This document shows positions 17,007 through 25,603 of a stretch of DNA of 64,000 nucleotides, piece by piece. Source of the stretch: Hymenobacter sp. YIM 151858-1 (lineage in GTDB: Bacteria; Bacteroidota; Bacteroidia; Cytophagales; Hymenobacteraceae); NCBI RefSeq assembly GCF_025979705.1, contig NZ_CP110136.1, forward strand, positions 4,298,724 to 4,362,723. Direction: 5' to 3'. The position numbers and the translations under genes are program-made. A model generated the notes under the pieces. That model did no database searches and was not told the DNA's origin. It was given only the letters and a program-made list of their open reading frames with translations. Numbering within the stretch: position 1 is the stretch's first letter; the number at the start of each line of letters is the position of its first letter.

Positions 17007-18044
17007 GTGTCCAAAGAAGCCAAAGTTGCACTATTGGCCGTGGTTGCCCTCGTGGCACTGTTTATCGGCTTTCGTTTTCTGAAAGGCAGCAACGTATTCT
17101 CTAACGACCGCACGTTCTACGCCACCTACGACAACGTCGACGGGCTGAACCTCTCGGCGCCCGTGATGCTGAACGGCATTCAGGTGGGCCAGGTAAAAAA
17201 CCTGGAGCTGCAGCCCGAAAAAGGCAACCAGATACGCGTAGCCATCGAAATCCAGGAGCGGGTAGAAGTAGGCGACTCCACCGTAGCCAGCCTCTCCGGT
17301 TCGCTCCTAGGTTCGAAAACCATTACGCTGCTGCAGGGCCGCAACACCAAAGTGTACGAAGGCGGGCAGGAGCTGCGCTCGTACCACGCGGCCAGCCTCA
17401 CCGATGCCTTTCAGGCCAAAGCGCTGCCCGTGCTGGGCACCGTGGATAGCACGCTCATCAAGGTAAATCAGTTTCTGAGCAAGGAGGCGCGCCTGAGCCT
17501 GCAGCAAACCCTGCAAAACACGCAGGCCTCGACGGAAGCCATGAAAAACCTGCTGGTGATGAACCAGCGCAACATCAACCAGATTACCAGCAACATGGCC
17601 GAGCTCACCCGCTCGCTGAACGTGACGGAGCGCAAGTTCGACCGGCTGGCTACCAACCTGGCCCTGATTACCGACACGTTGAAGTCGGCCCCCATGGCGG
17701 GCACCGTGCGCAAGCTGAACACCACCGTAACGGAGGCGCAGGCCGCCATGAAGCAGCTGAACCAGTCGCTGACCAGCACCAAAGGCTCCCTGGGTAAGCT
17801 GATGAACGACGACTCGCTCTACACCAACCTCAACAAAACGGCCGCCAGCTCCAACGCCCTGCTCGTCGACCTGAAAGCCAACCCCAAGCGCTACGTGCAC
17901 TTCTCGGTGTTTGGCGGGGGGAGCAAGGAGAAAAAGACGAAGAAGAAAACCGAAACCGAGCAAAAGCCCGACGGCACCGTGGAGCGCGAAACCAAAACCG
18001 TGACGCAGCAAGCCGCCCCGGTTGATTCGGCCGTGAAGCCCTAG
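17007..18044 (+). CDS. MlaD/MCE-family lipid-transport protein
   Basis: MCE proteins form hexameric rings or tubes in the periplasm that carry phospholipids between membranes, usually with an MlaE permease and MlaF ATPase. The 345-residue protein starts with GTG and has one N-terminal membrane helix (residues 7-24). The MCE domain (about 36-115, GLNLSAPVMLNGIQVGQVKNLEL) follows. A long helical region with weak heptads (about 140-290) and a Lys/Glu-rich tail finish it. No mlaE or mlaF gene is next to it here. Cotranscription with the amidase is likely. The TAG stop lies inside CCTAGG. Confidence 0.92.
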   Translation: MSKEAKVALLAVVALVALFIGFRFLKGSNVFSNDRTFYATYDNVDGLNLSAPVMLNGIQVGQVKNLELQPEKGNQIRVAIEIQERVEVGDSTVASLSGSLLGSKTITLLQGRNTKVYEGGQELRSYHAASLTDAFQAKALPVLGTVDSTLIKVNQFLSKEARLSLQQTLQNTQASTEAMKNLLVMNQRNINQITSNMAELTRSLNVTERKFDRLATNLALITDTLKSAPMAGTVRKLNTTVTEAQAAMKQLNQSLTSTKGSLGKLMNDDSLYTNLNKTAASSNALLVDLKANPKRYVHFSVFGGGSKEKKTKKKTETEQKPDGTVERETKTVTQQAAPVDSAVKP

Positions 18045-18080
18045 GTGGCTGCAGCCCCGCTCAGTGCTACAACTTTGCAA

Positions 18081-18116
18081 AACCTAACGGGCTACGAACG
18101 CTCGTTAGGTTTTTTG
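18081..18116 (+). terminator. Terminator after the MlaD-type gene
   Basis: Inverted arms AACCTAACG (18081-18089) and CGTTAGGTT (18103-18111) are followed by a run of T residues. The hairpin ends the amidase-mlaD unit. Confidence 0.8.
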
Positions 18117-18122
18117 TTTTCC

Positions 18123-18130
18123 TACCTTTG
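18123..18130 (+). promoter_or_regulatory. -7 box of the acyl-CoA carboxylase gene
   Basis: TACCTTTG is a perfect -7 box located 56 bases before the GTG start at 18187 and directly after the preceding terminator. No good -33 box is visible at the usual spacing. Confidence 0.55.
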
Positions 18131-18186
18131 AAAGCGGCCCGCGTAGGCGGGCCATTCGCTCCCATCTGCATTCCCCATTACTTCCT

Positions 18187-19851
18187 GTGAACCAACCCGC
18201 TTCACCCCAGCCCGATCAGAAGATTAACCTGGAGTTCAACAAGAACGAGGACAGCAACAAGCAGCACGTGTTTCAGCTGAGCCAGCGCCTGAAAAAGGTG
18301 CACCTAGGCGGCGGCGAAAAGCGCATTGCCGCCCACAAAGCCAAAGGCAAGCTCACGGCCCGCGAGCGTATCCAATACCTCATCGACGAGGGCTCGGCTA
18401 CGGTGGAGATTGGTGCCTTTGCCGGCGAAGGCATGTACCCCGAGGAGGGCGGCTGCCCCTCGGGCGGCGTGGTGGTGGTAATTGGCTACGTGCAGGGCCG
18501 CCAGTGCGTGATTGTGGCCAACGATGCCACCGTGAAGGCCGGCGCGTGGTTCCCCATCACGGCCAAGAAAAACCTGCGCGCCCAGGAAATCAGCATCGAG
18601 AACAAGCTGCCGATTATTTACCTCGTCGACTCGGCCGGTGTGTACCTGCCCATGCAGGACGAAATCTTCCCCGATAAGGAGCACTTCGGCCGCATCTTCC
18701 GCAACAACGCCGTGATGTCGTCGATGGGCATCGTGCAGATTGCCGCCATCATGGGCCCGTGCGTGGCCGGCGGGGCCTACCTGCCCATCATGTCCGACGA
18801 GGCCATGATTGTGGACGGCACCGGCTCGGTGTTCCTGGCGGGTTCGTACCTCGTGAAATCGGCCATCGGCGAGAGCATCGACAACGAAACCCTAGGTGGC
18901 GCTACCACCCACTCCGAGATTTCGGGCGTGACGGACTACAAGTTCGCCAACGACCAAGAGTGCCTCGACCACATCCGCAACATCTTCGACAAGATGGGGG
19001 CCACGCCCTCGGCTGGCTTCGACCGCAAAACGCCCGCCGCCCCGGCCGGAAACCCCAAGGAGATCTACGGCCTGCTGCCGTCGGACCGCGTGAAGCCCTA
19101 CGACATGATGGACATCATCAAGCGTTTGGTGGATAACTCGGAGTTCGAGCCCTACAAGGACCTCTACGGCCAGTCGCTCATTTGCGGGCTGGCGCGCATC
19201 GATGGCTGGGCCGTGGGCATTGTGGCCAACCAGCGCAAAATCGTGAAGACGAAAAAGGGCGCCATGCAAATGGGTGGCGTTATCTACTCCGACTCGGCCG
19301 ATAAGGCAGCGCGCTTCATCATGAACTGCAACCAGAAGCGCATTCCGCTGGTGTTCCTGCACGATGTGTCGGGCTTCATGGTGGGCTCGCAGTCGGAGCA
19401 CGGCGGCATTATCAAGGACGGCGCCAAAATGGTAAATGCCATGTCGAACTCGGTGGTGCCCAAGTTCTCGGTGATTGTGGGCAACAGCTACGGCGCCGGC
19501 AACTACGCCATGTGCGGCAAAGCCTACGACCCGCGCCTGATTGTGGCCTGGCCCTCGGCCCAGCTGGCCGTAATGAGCGGCGCGGCGGCCGCCAACACGC
19601 TGCTGCAAATACAAGTAGCCGCCGCCGAAGCCAAAGGCGAAAAGCTAACCGACGAGGTGAAGAAGGAGATGTTTGACAAGATTAAGGCTCGCTACGACGA
19701 GCAGCTTTCGCCCTACTATGCCGCCGCCCGCCTGTGGGTTGATGCCGTGATTGACCCGCTGGAAACCCGCAAGGTTATTTCGGAGGGTATCCGGATGGCC
19801 AACCATGCGCCGATTGAAAAGCCCTATAACGTAGGTGTAATCCAGGTGTGA
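18187..19851 (+). CDS. Acyl-CoA carboxylase beta (carboxyltransferase) subunit
   Basis: This 554-residue carboxyltransferase moves a carboxyl group from carboxybiotin to an acyl-CoA. Two crotonase-like halves are visible, with LTARERIQYLIDEGS, PIIYLVDSAGVYLPMQDEIFPD, MGPCVAGGAYLPIMSDEAM and, in the second half, VGIVANQRKI, FLHDVSGFMVG and NSYGAGNYAMCGKAYDPR. The segment FPDKEHFGRIF and the order of motifs resemble methylcrotonyl-CoA carboxylase beta more than propionyl-CoA carboxylase, but the substrate is not settled (GGATTHS in place of GGADLHC). No biotin carboxylase or biotin carrier gene is adjacent. It may supply acyl-CoA metabolism together with the methylmalonyl-CoA mutase at 57-62 kb. 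The start is GTG. Confidence 0.93.
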   Translation: MNQPASPQPDQKINLEFNKNEDSNKQHVFQLSQRLKKVHLGGGEKRIAAHKAKGKLTARERIQYLIDEGSATVEIGAFAGEGMYPEEGGCPSGGVVVVIGYVQGRQCVIVANDATVKAGAWFPITAKKNLRAQEISIENKLPIIYLVDSAGVYLPMQDEIFPDKEHFGRIFRNNAVMSSMGIVQIAAIMGPCVAGGAYLPIMSDEAMIVDGTGSVFLAGSYLVKSAIGESIDNETLGGATTHSEISGVTDYKFANDQECLDHIRNIFDKMGATPSAGFDRKTPAAPAGNPKEIYGLLPSDRVKPYDMMDIIKRLVDNSEFEPYKDLYGQSLICGLARIDGWAVGIVANQRKIVKTKKGAMQMGGVIYSDSADKAARFIMNCNQKRIPLVFLHDVSGFMVGSQSEHGGIIKDGAKMVNAMSNSVVPKFSVIVGNSYGAGNYAMCGKAYDPRLIVAWPSAQLAVMSGAAAANTLLQIQVAAAEAKGEKLTDEVKKEMFDKIKARYDEQLSPYYAAARLWVDAVIDPLETRKVISEGIRMANHAPIEKPYNVGVIQV

Positions 19852-19854
19852 GCA

Positions 19855-20289
19855 ATGACCGTTAGGAAGTCACTTATAGTTGCCTGTTTGACGCTGTTGC
19901 CGGTGGTTGGCTTTTGCCAACTGCCGCAGCAACCCGACAGCATCGTTTATCCTGGCGGTGGAAGTAATATGGCTCTGCTATTGGCCTTTTCAGAAAACCA
20001 AGAAGTAGAAGCTGCCTTGCTGGCTGAGCGTGATATCGCGGCTGGTCGTTTATTCTTGATACTTAAGAGTGGTATAGCACCGGTTAGTTACTCCACCGAC
20101 AGCGTATTTGAGAAGAAGTTTCACGTCACGTACTGGGATGAAGGCTGTTCAGGACCAAGCTATGCTTGCATGCAAGCATACAACAGCCGAATGTTCGCCC
20201 ATTTAACCAGCTTGTATGGGAAAGCTTGGCGGCGAACTGTTAGGCGTGACGTGGTTGGCTATAAGCACTGGAGGAAGGGTTCTGAGTAA
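19855..20289 (+). CDS. Secreted protein of a conserved Bacteroidota family, unknown function
   Basis: The 144-residue protein has a signal peptide (MTVRKSLIVACLTLLPVVGFC). Its C-terminal half has the pattern FEKKFHVTYWDEGC, YNSRMFAHLTSLYGKAWRRTVRRDVVGYKHW. I know this pattern from many small Bacteroidota proteins of unknown role (F-E-K-K-F ... Y-G-x-x-W ... R-x-D-V-x-G). Two cysteines (DEGCSGPSYAC) might form a disulfide in the periplasm. The gene starts 3 bases after the carboxylase stop codon, yet it has lower GC and different codon use from that gene. It may be a recent arrival or simply weakly expressed. Confidence 0.75.
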   Translation: MTVRKSLIVACLTLLPVVGFCQLPQQPDSIVYPGGGSNMALLLAFSENQEVEAALLAERDIAAGRLFLILKSGIAPVSYSTDSVFEKKFHVTYWDEGCSGPSYACMQAYNSRMFAHLTSLYGKAWRRTVRRDVVGYKHWRKGSE

Positions 20290-20324
20290 AATGGCTCGTA
20301 GCCACTGGCTTGGCTACTAGATTT

Positions 20325-20361
20325 ACAACGCGCCGCTCAGCACTGCTGAGCGGCGCGTTGT
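20325..20361 (+). terminator. Hairpin after the small secreted protein gene
   Basis: A perfect 18-base inverted repeat (20325-20342 with 20344-20361, core ACAACGCGCCGCTCAG) stands 36 bases after the stop codon. It lacks a T run, so it is a probable rather than certain terminator. Confidence 0.65.
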
Positions 20362-20462
20362 GATTACCGCATGGGCGCAAACTAAAGCTTAGATTGCCGG
20401 GGCTTGGCTGCTCGAAAGCCAAACCACTATTTACGATTGCCGAATCGTTTTAACAGCCATTT

Positions 20463-21752
20463 ATGACGAATAGCTTGTCTGACGTAATCCACAATTGTGC
20501 TTCAGTAGCAAGGCAGTTTGCCTTGGTGCTTGCCCTGCTGCTCGGCCAACAAGCCCTAGGTCAGCAAAAAGCCAAAATTGAAATTGGGCGAATAGACACG
20601 CTTTCATCCAAGATGCTACAGGAAAAGCGCGAGCTATGGATTTACACCCCGCCCGCCGCGGCCGAAGAAGGTTACGCGCCCAAGCGCTACCCGGTGCTGT
20701 ACCTGCTCGATGCGGATTGGAATTTTCAATCGCTCAGCGGTATGGTGCATTACATGAGCACCATTATGGGCTCCGTCAATGCGCAGGCGCTTTGCCCGGA
20801 AATGATCATCGTTGGCATTCCGAGTTCTTTCCGCACCCGTACCCGCGACCTGACGCCTACCCAATCAACCAAGCGTTGGGATGGTAAATTAGATAAGACT
20901 TTGGCCGGCTCGGGTGGGGGTGAGAAGTTTATGGCTTACATAGAGAAGGAGGTATTTCCCTATGTGGAAGCCAACTTCCTCACGCAGCCATACCGCTTAT
21001 TCGTCGGGCACTCGCTCGGCGGGCTCACGGTGGTGAATACGCTGGCTACCAAGCCCACACTGTTTAATGCCTACGTGGCCATTGAGCCAAGCCTGTGGTG
21101 GGATGATAAACTTGCGCTGAAGCGGCTGGAAAGCGCGCTGCGCCAGAACCAGATACAGAACCGCAAACTGTTTTTGGCGGTGGCCAACGGCATGCCCGCG
21201 GGCATGGACACGGCGCAGGCACGGCGCGATACTGCCAGTGCCACGCTGCACACCCGTGCCAACCTAGAGCTAGTGGATTTGCTGCGGCGCCAACCTGCCT
21301 CGGCCGTAGCCTGGCAATGGAAGTACTACCCCGAGGAAGGGCACGCCTCGGTGGTGCTATCGGCCGAGCACGACGCGCTGCGGGGCTTTTTTAGGCACGC
21401 GCCCCTGTCGCTGCCCAACAACGTAGCAGCCGCTGAATTCAACCTGGAGGCAATTCAGCGGCACTACGCTAGCGTGTCGGAGCAGTACGGATACGCCGTG
21501 TTGCCGCCCGAAGAAACCATCAACTGGTACGCTTGGGCCTGCAAGCAGAAGCAACTCTGGGCCAAGGCCGAAGCCTTCTTTTTGTTCAACGCCGCCCATT
21601 ACCCACAAAGCTTTAACGCCAACAGTGGGCTGGCCACCTTTTATGAAGAGCGCGGAAACAAGCGCAAAGCCCTGCATTACTACAGCCGGGCCTTGGCTAT
21701 TTACGATGAGCCTGAGACGCGGCAAAAAGTTGCCCAACTGCGCAAGCGTTAG
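20463..21752 (+). CDS. Secreted alpha/beta-hydrolase esterase with C-terminal TPR region
   Basis: This 429-residue protein has a signal peptide (hydrophobic 18-33, ending LGQQ) followed by an esterase-D/IroE-type hydrolase domain (about 40-300). It shows RELWIYTPPA, YPVLYLLDADWNF, EVFPYVEANF, the nucleophile Ser184 in GHSLGG and a probable catalytic His294 in EEGHASVV. Residues 345-425 (WYAWACKQKQLWAKAEAFFLFNAAHYPQS and the next repeat) look like two TPR-type helical pairs. Members of the family act on esters such as siderophores, S-formylglutathione or mycolates. The substrate here is unknown. It stands alone with its own start region. Confidence 0.88.
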   Translation: MTNSLSDVIHNCASVARQFALVLALLLGQQALGQQKAKIEIGRIDTLSSKMLQEKRELWIYTPPAAAEEGYAPKRYPVLYLLDADWNFQSLSGMVHYMSTIMGSVNAQALCPEMIIVGIPSSFRTRTRDLTPTQSTKRWDGKLDKTLAGSGGGEKFMAYIEKEVFPYVEANFLTQPYRLFVGHSLGGLTVVNTLATKPTLFNAYVAIEPSLWWDDKLALKRLESALRQNQIQNRKLFLAVANGMPAGMDTAQARRDTASATLHTRANLELVDLLRRQPASAVAWQWKYYPEEGHASVVLSAEHDALRGFFRHAPLSLPNNVAAAEFNLEAIQRHYASVSEQYGYAVLPPEETINWYAWACKQKQLWAKAEAFFLFNAAHYPQSFNANSGLATFYEERGNKRKALHYYSRALAIYDEPETRQKVAQLRKR

Positions 21753-21991
21753 CAAAAGGGCTGCTGCAAGGTGCGCAAGTGTGTTTTATGGCACAATGCG
21801 CTTAACCCGGTGCGAGGGGCGCCGTTGCCGACGCCGGTGTTTGGTATAAGCCAACCGCAACCACCTAGGCGTGGCTGACTGTCAGGTTAAGCCAACTTTT
21901 CGGCCGATTCGCCGTCTATTTCTACATTATCTTTACCGACCGTAAACCGCCGCGCTTGGCGGGCCAGGGTCGGTTTAGCGCCACGATTTGG

Positions 21992-22888
21992 ATGACGAAT
22001 AAAGAACTTAAGGCCCTTATCTCGTTGCTCGACGATGCCGAACTGCGGCCGCAGATCGAAGAGCGCATCCACGAGTTGGGGGAGAGCGTGATACCGTTTC
22101 TGGAGGAAGCCTGGGAGGAAAGCCTCGATTCGCAGCAGCAAACGCGCATCGAAGAGCTCATCCACGACTTGCAGTTTTCGGGGTTGCAGGAGCGCCTGCG
22201 CGTGTGGCGCGATTCGGGCGGCGAAAACCTGCTGGAGGGCATGTGGCTCATCAACTCGTACCAGTATCCCGATGCCGACCTGCAGGCCCTGAACCGCGCC
22301 ATCGAGCAGCTGCGCTACGAAACCTGGACGATGCTGCTGCCCGAAATGACGGCCATTGAGCAGGCGCGGGCCCTCAACCACGTGCTGTTTCGGGTGCACC
22401 GCTTTGCGGCCAACACCCAAAACTTTCATGCGCCGGCCAACTCCATGCTGCATTTGGTGCTGGAGTCGCGCCGCGGCAACCCGCTTACGCTCTGCGTGAT
22501 TTACCTGCTGGTGGCGCAGCGCCTGGGGCTGCCCATCTACGGCGTAAACCTGCCCAATCTATTCATTCTCACGTTCCGGCCCGAGCAAGACGACGAGCAG
22601 CCCTTCTACATCAATTGTTACAACCGCGGCCTGATCCTCACGCGCACCGATATCGAGCACTACGTGGCGCAGCTCAACCTGCCGCCCAACGAAATCTTCT
22701 TCGAGCCTTGCTCGCACCTCGATATTGTGCGCCGCGCCCTGCGCAACCTGGCCGTGAGCTTCGAGAAGATGCAGGAGCCGCACAAAGCCAACGAGGTAAA
22801 CAAGCTGCTCGCCATCCTCACCGGCGACGACACGCCCACCGCCCCGCCCAGCGAAGAAGCCGACGACGAATCGGAGCAAGGGGAGTAG
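21992..22888 (+). CDS. SirB1-type transglutaminase-like protein
   Basis: The 298-residue cytosolic protein from the ATG at 21992 (MTNKELKALISLLDD) matches the SirB1/transglutaminase-like family. It has GGENLLEGMWLINSYQYPDADL, then LNHVLFRVHRFAANTQNFHAPANSMLHLVLESRRGNPLTLCVIYLLVAQRLGL and the PIYGVNLPNLFILTF segment. The Cys in LTLCVIYL takes the position of the family's conserved residue. Function of these proteins is not known. They usually have TPR-like helices at the C-terminus, here RALRNLAVSFEKMQEPHKANEVNKL, with an acidic tail. Twelve extra codons upstream (from 21956) are not family-like. A strong terminator follows. Confidence 0.88.
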   Translation: MTNKELKALISLLDDAELRPQIEERIHELGESVIPFLEEAWEESLDSQQQTRIEELIHDLQFSGLQERLRVWRDSGGENLLEGMWLINSYQYPDADLQALNRAIEQLRYETWTMLLPEMTAIEQARALNHVLFRVHRFAANTQNFHAPANSMLHLVLESRRGNPLTLCVIYLLVAQRLGLPIYGVNLPNLFILTFRPEQDDEQPFYINCYNRGLILTRTDIEHYVAQLNLPPNEIFFEPCSHLDIVRRALRNLAVSFEKMQEPHKANEVNKLLAILTGDDTPTAPPSEEADDESEQGE

Positions 22889-22902
22889 ATGCTTTGTATC
22901 AG

Positions 22903-22947
22903 CACGAAAAAGCCCGCCACGGATACCTCCGGGCGGGCTTTTTCGTG
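22903..22947. terminator. Terminator after the SirB1-like gene
   Basis: A perfect 16-base stem (22903-22918 with 22932-22947, core CACGAAAAAGCCCGCC) contains the T run in its descending arm. It is 14 bases after the stop codon. Confidence 0.85.
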
Positions 22948-22995
22948 AATCAGACCTAGGAACCCTGGGGTCTGTGGATAATAAGCGTAGAAAAC

Positions 22996-23095
22996 GTCAT
23001 GCTGAGCCCCGCCGAAGCATCTCTACTGATAGCAATCTACTATTCGGCGAAACGGTAGAGATGCTTCGGCAAGCGGACGCCAGATGAAGCATGAC
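22996..23095. repeat. Palindromic intergenic repeat
   Basis: A 100-base palindromic element begins GTCATGCTGAGC and ends GCATGAC. Inside is a second inverted pair, GAAGCATCTCTAC with GTAGAGATGCTTC. It has no coding capacity. The ends resemble those of the element at 10067-10260 (TCATCCTGA), so it may belong to the same broad class of REP-like elements. Confidence 0.7.
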
Positions 23096-23158
23096 GGGCT
23101 AAGTAAGCGGCCGGATACCTCATGTACTGCTTGCCAGCAGCCGCCCCCTAGGTGCCGG

Positions 23159-23767
23159 TTAGTTCTTTTTGATCAGGCAGCCCGAAGCACGCTTTTCGGC
23201 GATGGGGGCGTTTTGGCCGGCCAGCACGGCATCGAGGGCATTTTTGAGGTAACGGTCCTTCACGTAGGCTTCCATCTGCGGATTATCGTCGATGGCGCCG
23301 CGGTAGCGCACCACAAAGCCGCCGGTAGCGGGCTGCAGCACCACGGCCTCGGGCGTTTTGCTGATGCCGAGCAGGGCCGCGGTTTTCAGGCCTTCGTCGG
23401 TGAGGTACTGCAAATCGGCGCCGGCCGAGGTTTTCACCTTCAGCTTATCCGCGTCGAGGGTTTCGGCGGTTTGCTCGATGTTTATGGGGGCGGTTACGAA
23501 CAGGAACTCCACGCCCCGGCCGGCGTAGCTGCTGCTCAGGGCCCCCAAGCGGTTTTGGTACAGGCGCGAAAACGGGCAAGCCGAGTTGGTGAACACCACC
23601 ACCACGGCTTTGCTGCTGGCCAACGAGCTGAGTCTAACGGTGGCATTGTCGGCCTTTGTGAGCGAAAAATCGGTAACCAGGGCTGTTTGGGCGCGGGCCG
23701 TGGTAGCCAAAGCCGCCGCGGTAAGCAGCACGGCGGCGGTAAGCAGGGAAAGGCGTCGGAACGACAT
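23159..23767 (-). CDS. Secreted thioredoxin-like redoxin
   Basis: The 202-residue protein from the ATG at 23767 has a signal peptide (MSFRRLSLLTAAVLLTAAALATTARAQ cut near residue 27 - hydrophobic core 8-22). A thioredoxin-fold AhpC/TSA-like domain follows. The active-site segment is FTNSACPFSRLYQNRL, so there is a single nucleophilic cysteine (Cys64, CPFS). GISKTPEAVVLQP gives the cis-proline, and a conserved C-terminal GCLIK (Cys197) is typical of a Bacteroidota redoxin family ending GCSIKW. Such proteins are thought to act in periplasmic redox handling. The start at 23824 would place the signal peptide internally and is rejected. It is 26 bases downstream of the phosphopantetheinyl transferase gene. 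Confidence 0.85.
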   Translation of the reverse strand: MSFRRLSLLTAAVLLTAAALATTARAQTALVTDFSLTKADNATVRLSSLASSKAVVVVFTNSACPFSRLYQNRLGALSSSYAGRGVEFLFVTAPINIEQTAETLDADKLKVKTSAGADLQYLTDEGLKTAALLGISKTPEAVVLQPATGGFVVRYRGAIDDNPQMEAYVKDRYLKNALDAVLAGQNAPIAEKRASGCLIKKN

Positions 23768-23793
23768 ACAAAGAGGGGAGAAGTCGAAAGATA

Positions 23794-24441
23794 TTACAAA
23801 GCCACGCACCACGTCAGCACGCAATCATCGGTAAGGCGCTCGTAGCGGAGCAAGTGTTGCGAGGGTGCCTCGTTCGGCGGGAGCAAGTGCCCGGTGAGGG
23901 TGCCCTGCGCCTGCAAGGCAAACGGCTCGAGCTGTATGTGCTCCTTGAACAGAAGGCGGCGGCGGCTGTGCAGTTTGTAAAGGGTTTCTTTGGCGCTCCA
24001 GTACAGGCTGTGCTTGGTTTCGTCGGGGCCGGCATCGAGGCGCTCGGCTTCGCTCAAAAACTTGGTAGCCAGCTGGCGGGCTTTGGGCCGTACTTGTTCA
24101 ACATCTATGCCAACTCGGCCCTGGGGCGCGAGCAGCGCCGCCACCCACTCGCCTGAATGCGAAAGCGATATGCCAGCGCCCGATAAGCCTGTTACCAGCG
24201 GCTGGCCGGTGGTGGCGTCGGTGCGCACCAAAGTGGGCGCGTCGGTAAGCTCGCGCAGCAGCTCGTGGGCCAGGGCACGGCCGGCCAGCCACTGGCGCGG
24301 GCGCTCCGGGTCGCGGCCGGTGGGCAGCCAGGCGGCGTAGTCGCCGGGGAGGCGCGCGAGCAGGTCTGCGGCGGGCTCCGTAAGGCGCCACAAGCCCAGC
24401 AAAGCAGCATCGGGGGTGGTGGTGAGGCTATGAAGCGGCAC
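23794..24441 (-). CDS. 4'-phosphopantetheinyl transferase superfamily protein
   Basis: The enzyme transfers the phosphopantetheine arm of CoA to a serine of carrier proteins (fatty acid, polyketide or peptide synthases). The 215-residue, Sfp-like pseudodimeric protein has the magnesium-binding VGIDVEQ (Asp113, Glu115) and WSAKETLYKL (Glu152 and Lys151). It also has ISLSHSGEWVAALL at residue 91. The C-terminal half is somewhat divergent. No carrier protein or synthase gene is in the window, so the partner is unknown. It is probably cotranscribed with the redoxin gene downstream. Confidence 0.92.
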   Translation of the reverse strand: MPLHSLTTTPDAALLGLWRLTEPAADLLARLPGDYAAWLPTGRDPERPRQWLAGRALAHELLRELTDAPTLVRTDATTGQPLVTGLSGAGISLSHSGEWVAALLAPQGRVGIDVEQVRPKARQLATKFLSEAERLDAGPDETKHSLYWSAKETLYKLHSRRRLLFKEHIQLEPFALQAQGTLTGHLLPPNEAPSQHLLRYERLTDDCVLTWCVAL

Positions 24442-24563
24442 TAGCAGTTGAAGTAGGGGCTTACCGAGGCAAGCGAATTCGGCAGCAATTACGGGGAGGC
24501 GGGCGCTTGGCCGTACTTTCGCGCTGCCAAATATTGCTGCCCTAGGTGGCAGCCCGCTTGCTC

Positions 24564-25508
24564 ATGAACACCACCCAGCGTCCTCAAGTGCAGAAACTGG
24601 CCCAGCTTACCGGCCACCGCGACTGCGTGTACGCCCTGGCCGGGCACGCCGCCGAGCCCCGGTTCTTTTCGTCGGGGGCCGATGGGATGGTAGCCAGCTG
24701 GAGCATCGACGAGCCCGAGCACGACGGCCAGCTCGTGGCCAAGGTGGAAAACTCGGTGTACGCGCTGCACCACGAGCCCAGCCGACAGCTGCTGGTGGTA
24801 GGGCACAATTACCAGGGCGTGCAGGTAATCAGCCTGGCCGATAAAACCCTGCTGCACGCCACGGCGCTGCCGCCCGCGCCCATCTTCGATTTTGCCTACT
24901 CGGCCCAGCGGCAACGGCTGTTTGTGGCCCTAGGTGATGGCACGCTGGCCGTGCTGCGCACCACCGATTTCGGCGTGGAGCGCCTCGTGCGCCTCTCCGA
25001 CAAAAGCCTGCGTTGCCTGAGCCTGCACGAAACCCTAGGTGAACTGGCCGTAGGCAGCTCCGACCACCGCCTGCGCATCCTCGATGCCGATACCCTGCAG
25101 CTGAAGCACACGCTGGAGGCGGCTACCAACTCGGTGTTTACGGCGGCTTATCACCCCACCAACAACCGGCTCTACGCGGCTGGCCGCGATGCGCATTTGC
25201 GCGTGTACGATGCCACCCAGGGCTACGCCGAAGTGCACACCGTAGTGGCGCATTTGTTTGCCATCAACCACCTCACCTTCAGCCCCGATGGCCGCATGCT
25301 GGCCACCTGCAGCATGGATAAAAGCATTAAGCTGTGGGATGCCGATACCTGCCGCCTGCTGCGCGTAGTGGACAAAGCGCGCCACGCCGGGCACGGCACC
25401 TCGGTAAACCGGCTGTTTTGGTCGGGGCGGCAGAATCGGTTAGTTTCGTGTAGCGACGACCGCAGCCTGGCCGTATGGCAGGTAGAGGAGCTCGGAGATG
25501 GAAGCTAG
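24564..25508 (+). CDS. WD40-repeat beta-propeller protein
   Basis: The 314-residue protein from the ATG at 24564 (MNTTQRPQVQKLAQLTGHRD) consists of about seven WD40 blades. Clear ones are ALAGHAAEPRFFSSGADGMVASW, LAVGSSDHRLRILDADT, LYAAGRDAHLRVYDA, HLTFSPDGRMLATCSMDKSIKLWDADT and LVSCSDDRSLAVWQVEE. There is no signal peptide, so it is a cytosolic scaffold of unknown partner. A near-consensus -7 box TACTTTCG lies about 50 bases upstream. The stop codon lies within the left arm of a reiterated-word inverted repeat, and the DivIVA-domain gene follows 95 bases later, so the two may be an operon. Confidence 0.88.
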   Translation: MNTTQRPQVQKLAQLTGHRDCVYALAGHAAEPRFFSSGADGMVASWSIDEPEHDGQLVAKVENSVYALHHEPSRQLLVVGHNYQGVQVISLADKTLLHATALPPAPIFDFAYSAQRQRLFVALGDGTLAVLRTTDFGVERLVRLSDKSLRCLSLHETLGELAVGSSDHRLRILDADTLQLKHTLEAATNSVFTAAYHPTNNRLYAAGRDAHLRVYDATQGYAEVHTVVAHLFAINHLTFSPDGRMLATCSMDKSIKLWDADTCRLLRVVDKARHAGHGTSVNRLFWSGRQNRLVSCSDDRSLAVWQVEELGDGS

Positions 25509-25598
25509 GAGTTAGGAGCCCGGGCCTTTGTCATCCTGATGCCCTTGCGCAAAGCAGGCGCCGCAAATTCTAGCTTCTACCTCCTGGCTCCTAGCTTC
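25501..25598 (+). repeat. Junction inverted repeat between WD40 and DivIVA-domain genes
   Basis: The spacer opens with GAAGCTAGGAGTTAGGAGCC (25501-25520), which includes the TAG stop of the WD40 gene and reiterates TAGGAG. It closes with GGCTCCTAGCTTC (25586-25598), the inverted counterpart, 5 bases before the next ATG. A second partial copy of the closing word (CTAGCTTCTACCTCC) stands at 25570. The interior includes GTCATCCTGA, seen in other repeats. Confidence 0.78.
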
Positions 25599-25603
25599 TT
25601 GGC

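Noticed and set aside
18892..19614. 240-residue antisense ORF in the carboxylase gene
   Set aside because: Shadow frame. The sense strand encodes a complete and well-conserved carboxyltransferase.
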